Source: Thermoplasmata archaeon
GTDB lineage: Archaea > Thermoplasmatota > Thermoplasmata > Sysuiplasmatales > Sysuiplasmataceae
Length of the DNA stretch: 6,868 nt
Direction: 5' to 3'
NCBI GenBank assembly: GCA_021811925.1
Contig: JAKAPY010000092.1
Location: forward strand, 1 to 6,868
Of this stretch, positions 6,372-6,868 are shown piece after piece. The notes under the pieces were generated by a model. That model worked only from the letters and a program-made list of their open reading frames with translations. It was not told the DNA's origin and did no database searches. Made by a program: the position numbers and the translations under genes. How positions within the stretch are numbered: position 1 is the first letter of the stretch; each line of letters starts with the position of its first letter.

Positions 6372-6868
6372 ATGGGCTGCTTGATGCTTGTGGATGGCGG
6401 CGGTCGAAGATACCTTGTTCCCGAAGGCAAAGGCATCACCAGGGTGCTTGGCCTTGGCGTATTGGACAGGGACAGTCTTTCCAATACTGAGCCGGGCAGC
6501 AGGGTTTCAATTGCGGGAAGGAAATTTACACTTCTAAGGCCGACCCTTAGCGACATGATGCTCTCCCTTGAACGGGGTCCGCAGGTGATAACTGAAAAGG
6601 ATGGTGCGCTGATTGCCCATTTCATTGACCTGCGCTGCGGTTCAACCGTTCTCGAACTGGGAGCAGGCTCGGGCTCACTATCGCTTCTGCTTCTCCATGG
6701 GGTGGGTTCCAGTGGGTCTGTCGTGACAGTAGACAACAGACTGGAGCACCTGCGGCTTGCGGGCTCAAACATTGAGAGATTTGGGCTTGGGGGTTCATGG
6801 CATCCAGTTCTTTCGGATGCTCGAAAACATATGGGAGTTTCATTTGCGGACGCAGCCTGCATGGACAA
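6372..6868 (+). CDS. trmI: tRNA (adenine-N1)-methyltransferase, TrmI family, N-terminal part (cut by window edge)
   Basis: The first 165 codons of a SAM-dependent methyltransferase that runs off the right edge. Residues 1-60 form the small N-terminal beta domain of TrmI proteins (LVDGGGRRYLVP at 6-17, GRKFTLLRPTLSD at 49-61). LERGPQVITEKDGALI at 66-81 is the signature just before the Rossmann fold. VLELGAGSGSLS at 93-104 is SAM motif I, VVTVD at 117-121 gives the acidic residue that usually binds the ribose, and D149 matches the position after the third strand. The family makes m1A at position 58 (in archaea also 57) of the tRNA T-loop, as a homotetramer. The acidic residue at 121 is Asp where Glu is more usual. 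ATG 6372 is chosen because it gives the full small domain with a short leader; ATG 6384 is an in-frame alternative. It is divergent from the kinase-like gene. Confidence 0.88.
   Translation, partial: MGCLMLVDGGGRRYLVPEGKGITRVLGLGVLDRDSLSNTEPGSRVSIAGRKFTLLRPTLSDMMLSLERGPQVITEKDGALIAHFIDLRCGSTVLELGAGSGSLSLLLLHGVGSSGSVVTVDNRLEHLRLAGSNIERFGLGGSWHPVLSDARKHMGVSFADAACMD

Noticed and set aside
6334..6490. Open frame after AAGGAG, overlapping the methyltransferase gene
   Set aside because: Its product is rich in Arg, Trp and Gln with no domain, it lies in a shifted phase over a convincing TrmI coding region, and the SD-like motif is better explained as part of the promoter.
6359..6868. Minus-strand open frame of 169 codons at the right edge
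   Set aside because: It is the reverse shadow of the trmI-like gene, rich in Ser, Pro and Arg, with no recognisable motif.
1..6868. CRISPR arrays, tRNA genes, transposons, toxin-antitoxin or defence genes
   Set aside because: No spaced repeats, cloverleaf-like stretch, transposase motif or known defence domain was seen; the window is nearly filled by metabolic-type genes.

Overview
The window looks like chromosomal DNA from an archaeon, most likely a euryarchaeal or Thermoplasmata-like lineage. Three things point that way. The partial methyltransferase at the right edge has the archaeal TrmI layout. One gene belongs to the archaeal-rich cyclic 2,3-diphosphoglycerate synthetase/GTPase family. 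A/T-rich TATA-like boxes lie about 30-40 bases upstream of several start codons that have little or no Shine-Dalgarno (SD) sequence. Assignment below domain level is a guess. No tRNA, rRNA, CRISPR array, insertion sequence or phage gene was recognised.

Left part (1-4377, all minus strand): reading leftwards, the order is a P-loop GTPase/cyclic-DPG-synthetase-like protein, a fused gamma-alpha subunit of a 2-oxoacid:ferredoxin oxidoreductase, its TPP-binding beta subunit, and the N-terminal part of a HAD-type hydrolase that leaves the window. The two oxidoreductase genes overlap by 23 bases and start with TTG and GTG, each behind a visible SD. They are clearly translated as a pair. The 95-base gap before the TTG gene has a possible promoter of its own.

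Middle (4569-6191): a small plus-strand gene encodes two membrane segments and a C-terminal four-cysteine zinc ribbon. It runs tail to tail into a minus-strand P-loop kinase-like gene of the HPr kinase/PEP carboxykinase type, and the two stop-codon ends overlap by 9 bases. The kinase-like protein carries an unusual cluster of seven cysteines within 38 residues.

Right edge (6372-6868, plus strand): the N-terminal 165 residues of a TrmI-type tRNA m1A methyltransferase, behind an archaeal-looking promoter with a very short predicted leader.

How the genes work together: the oxidoreductase couples oxidative decarboxylation of 2-oxoacids by CoA to ferredoxin reduction, or the reverse. No ferredoxin (delta) subunit is encoded here, so the electron partner must come from elsewhere. 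The phosphoglycerate-related GTPase and the HPrK/PCK-like kinase would fit a central-carbon theme, but that link is inference. I found no convincing new defence, mobile or RNA system. The most unusual item is the cysteine-rich kinase-like protein.
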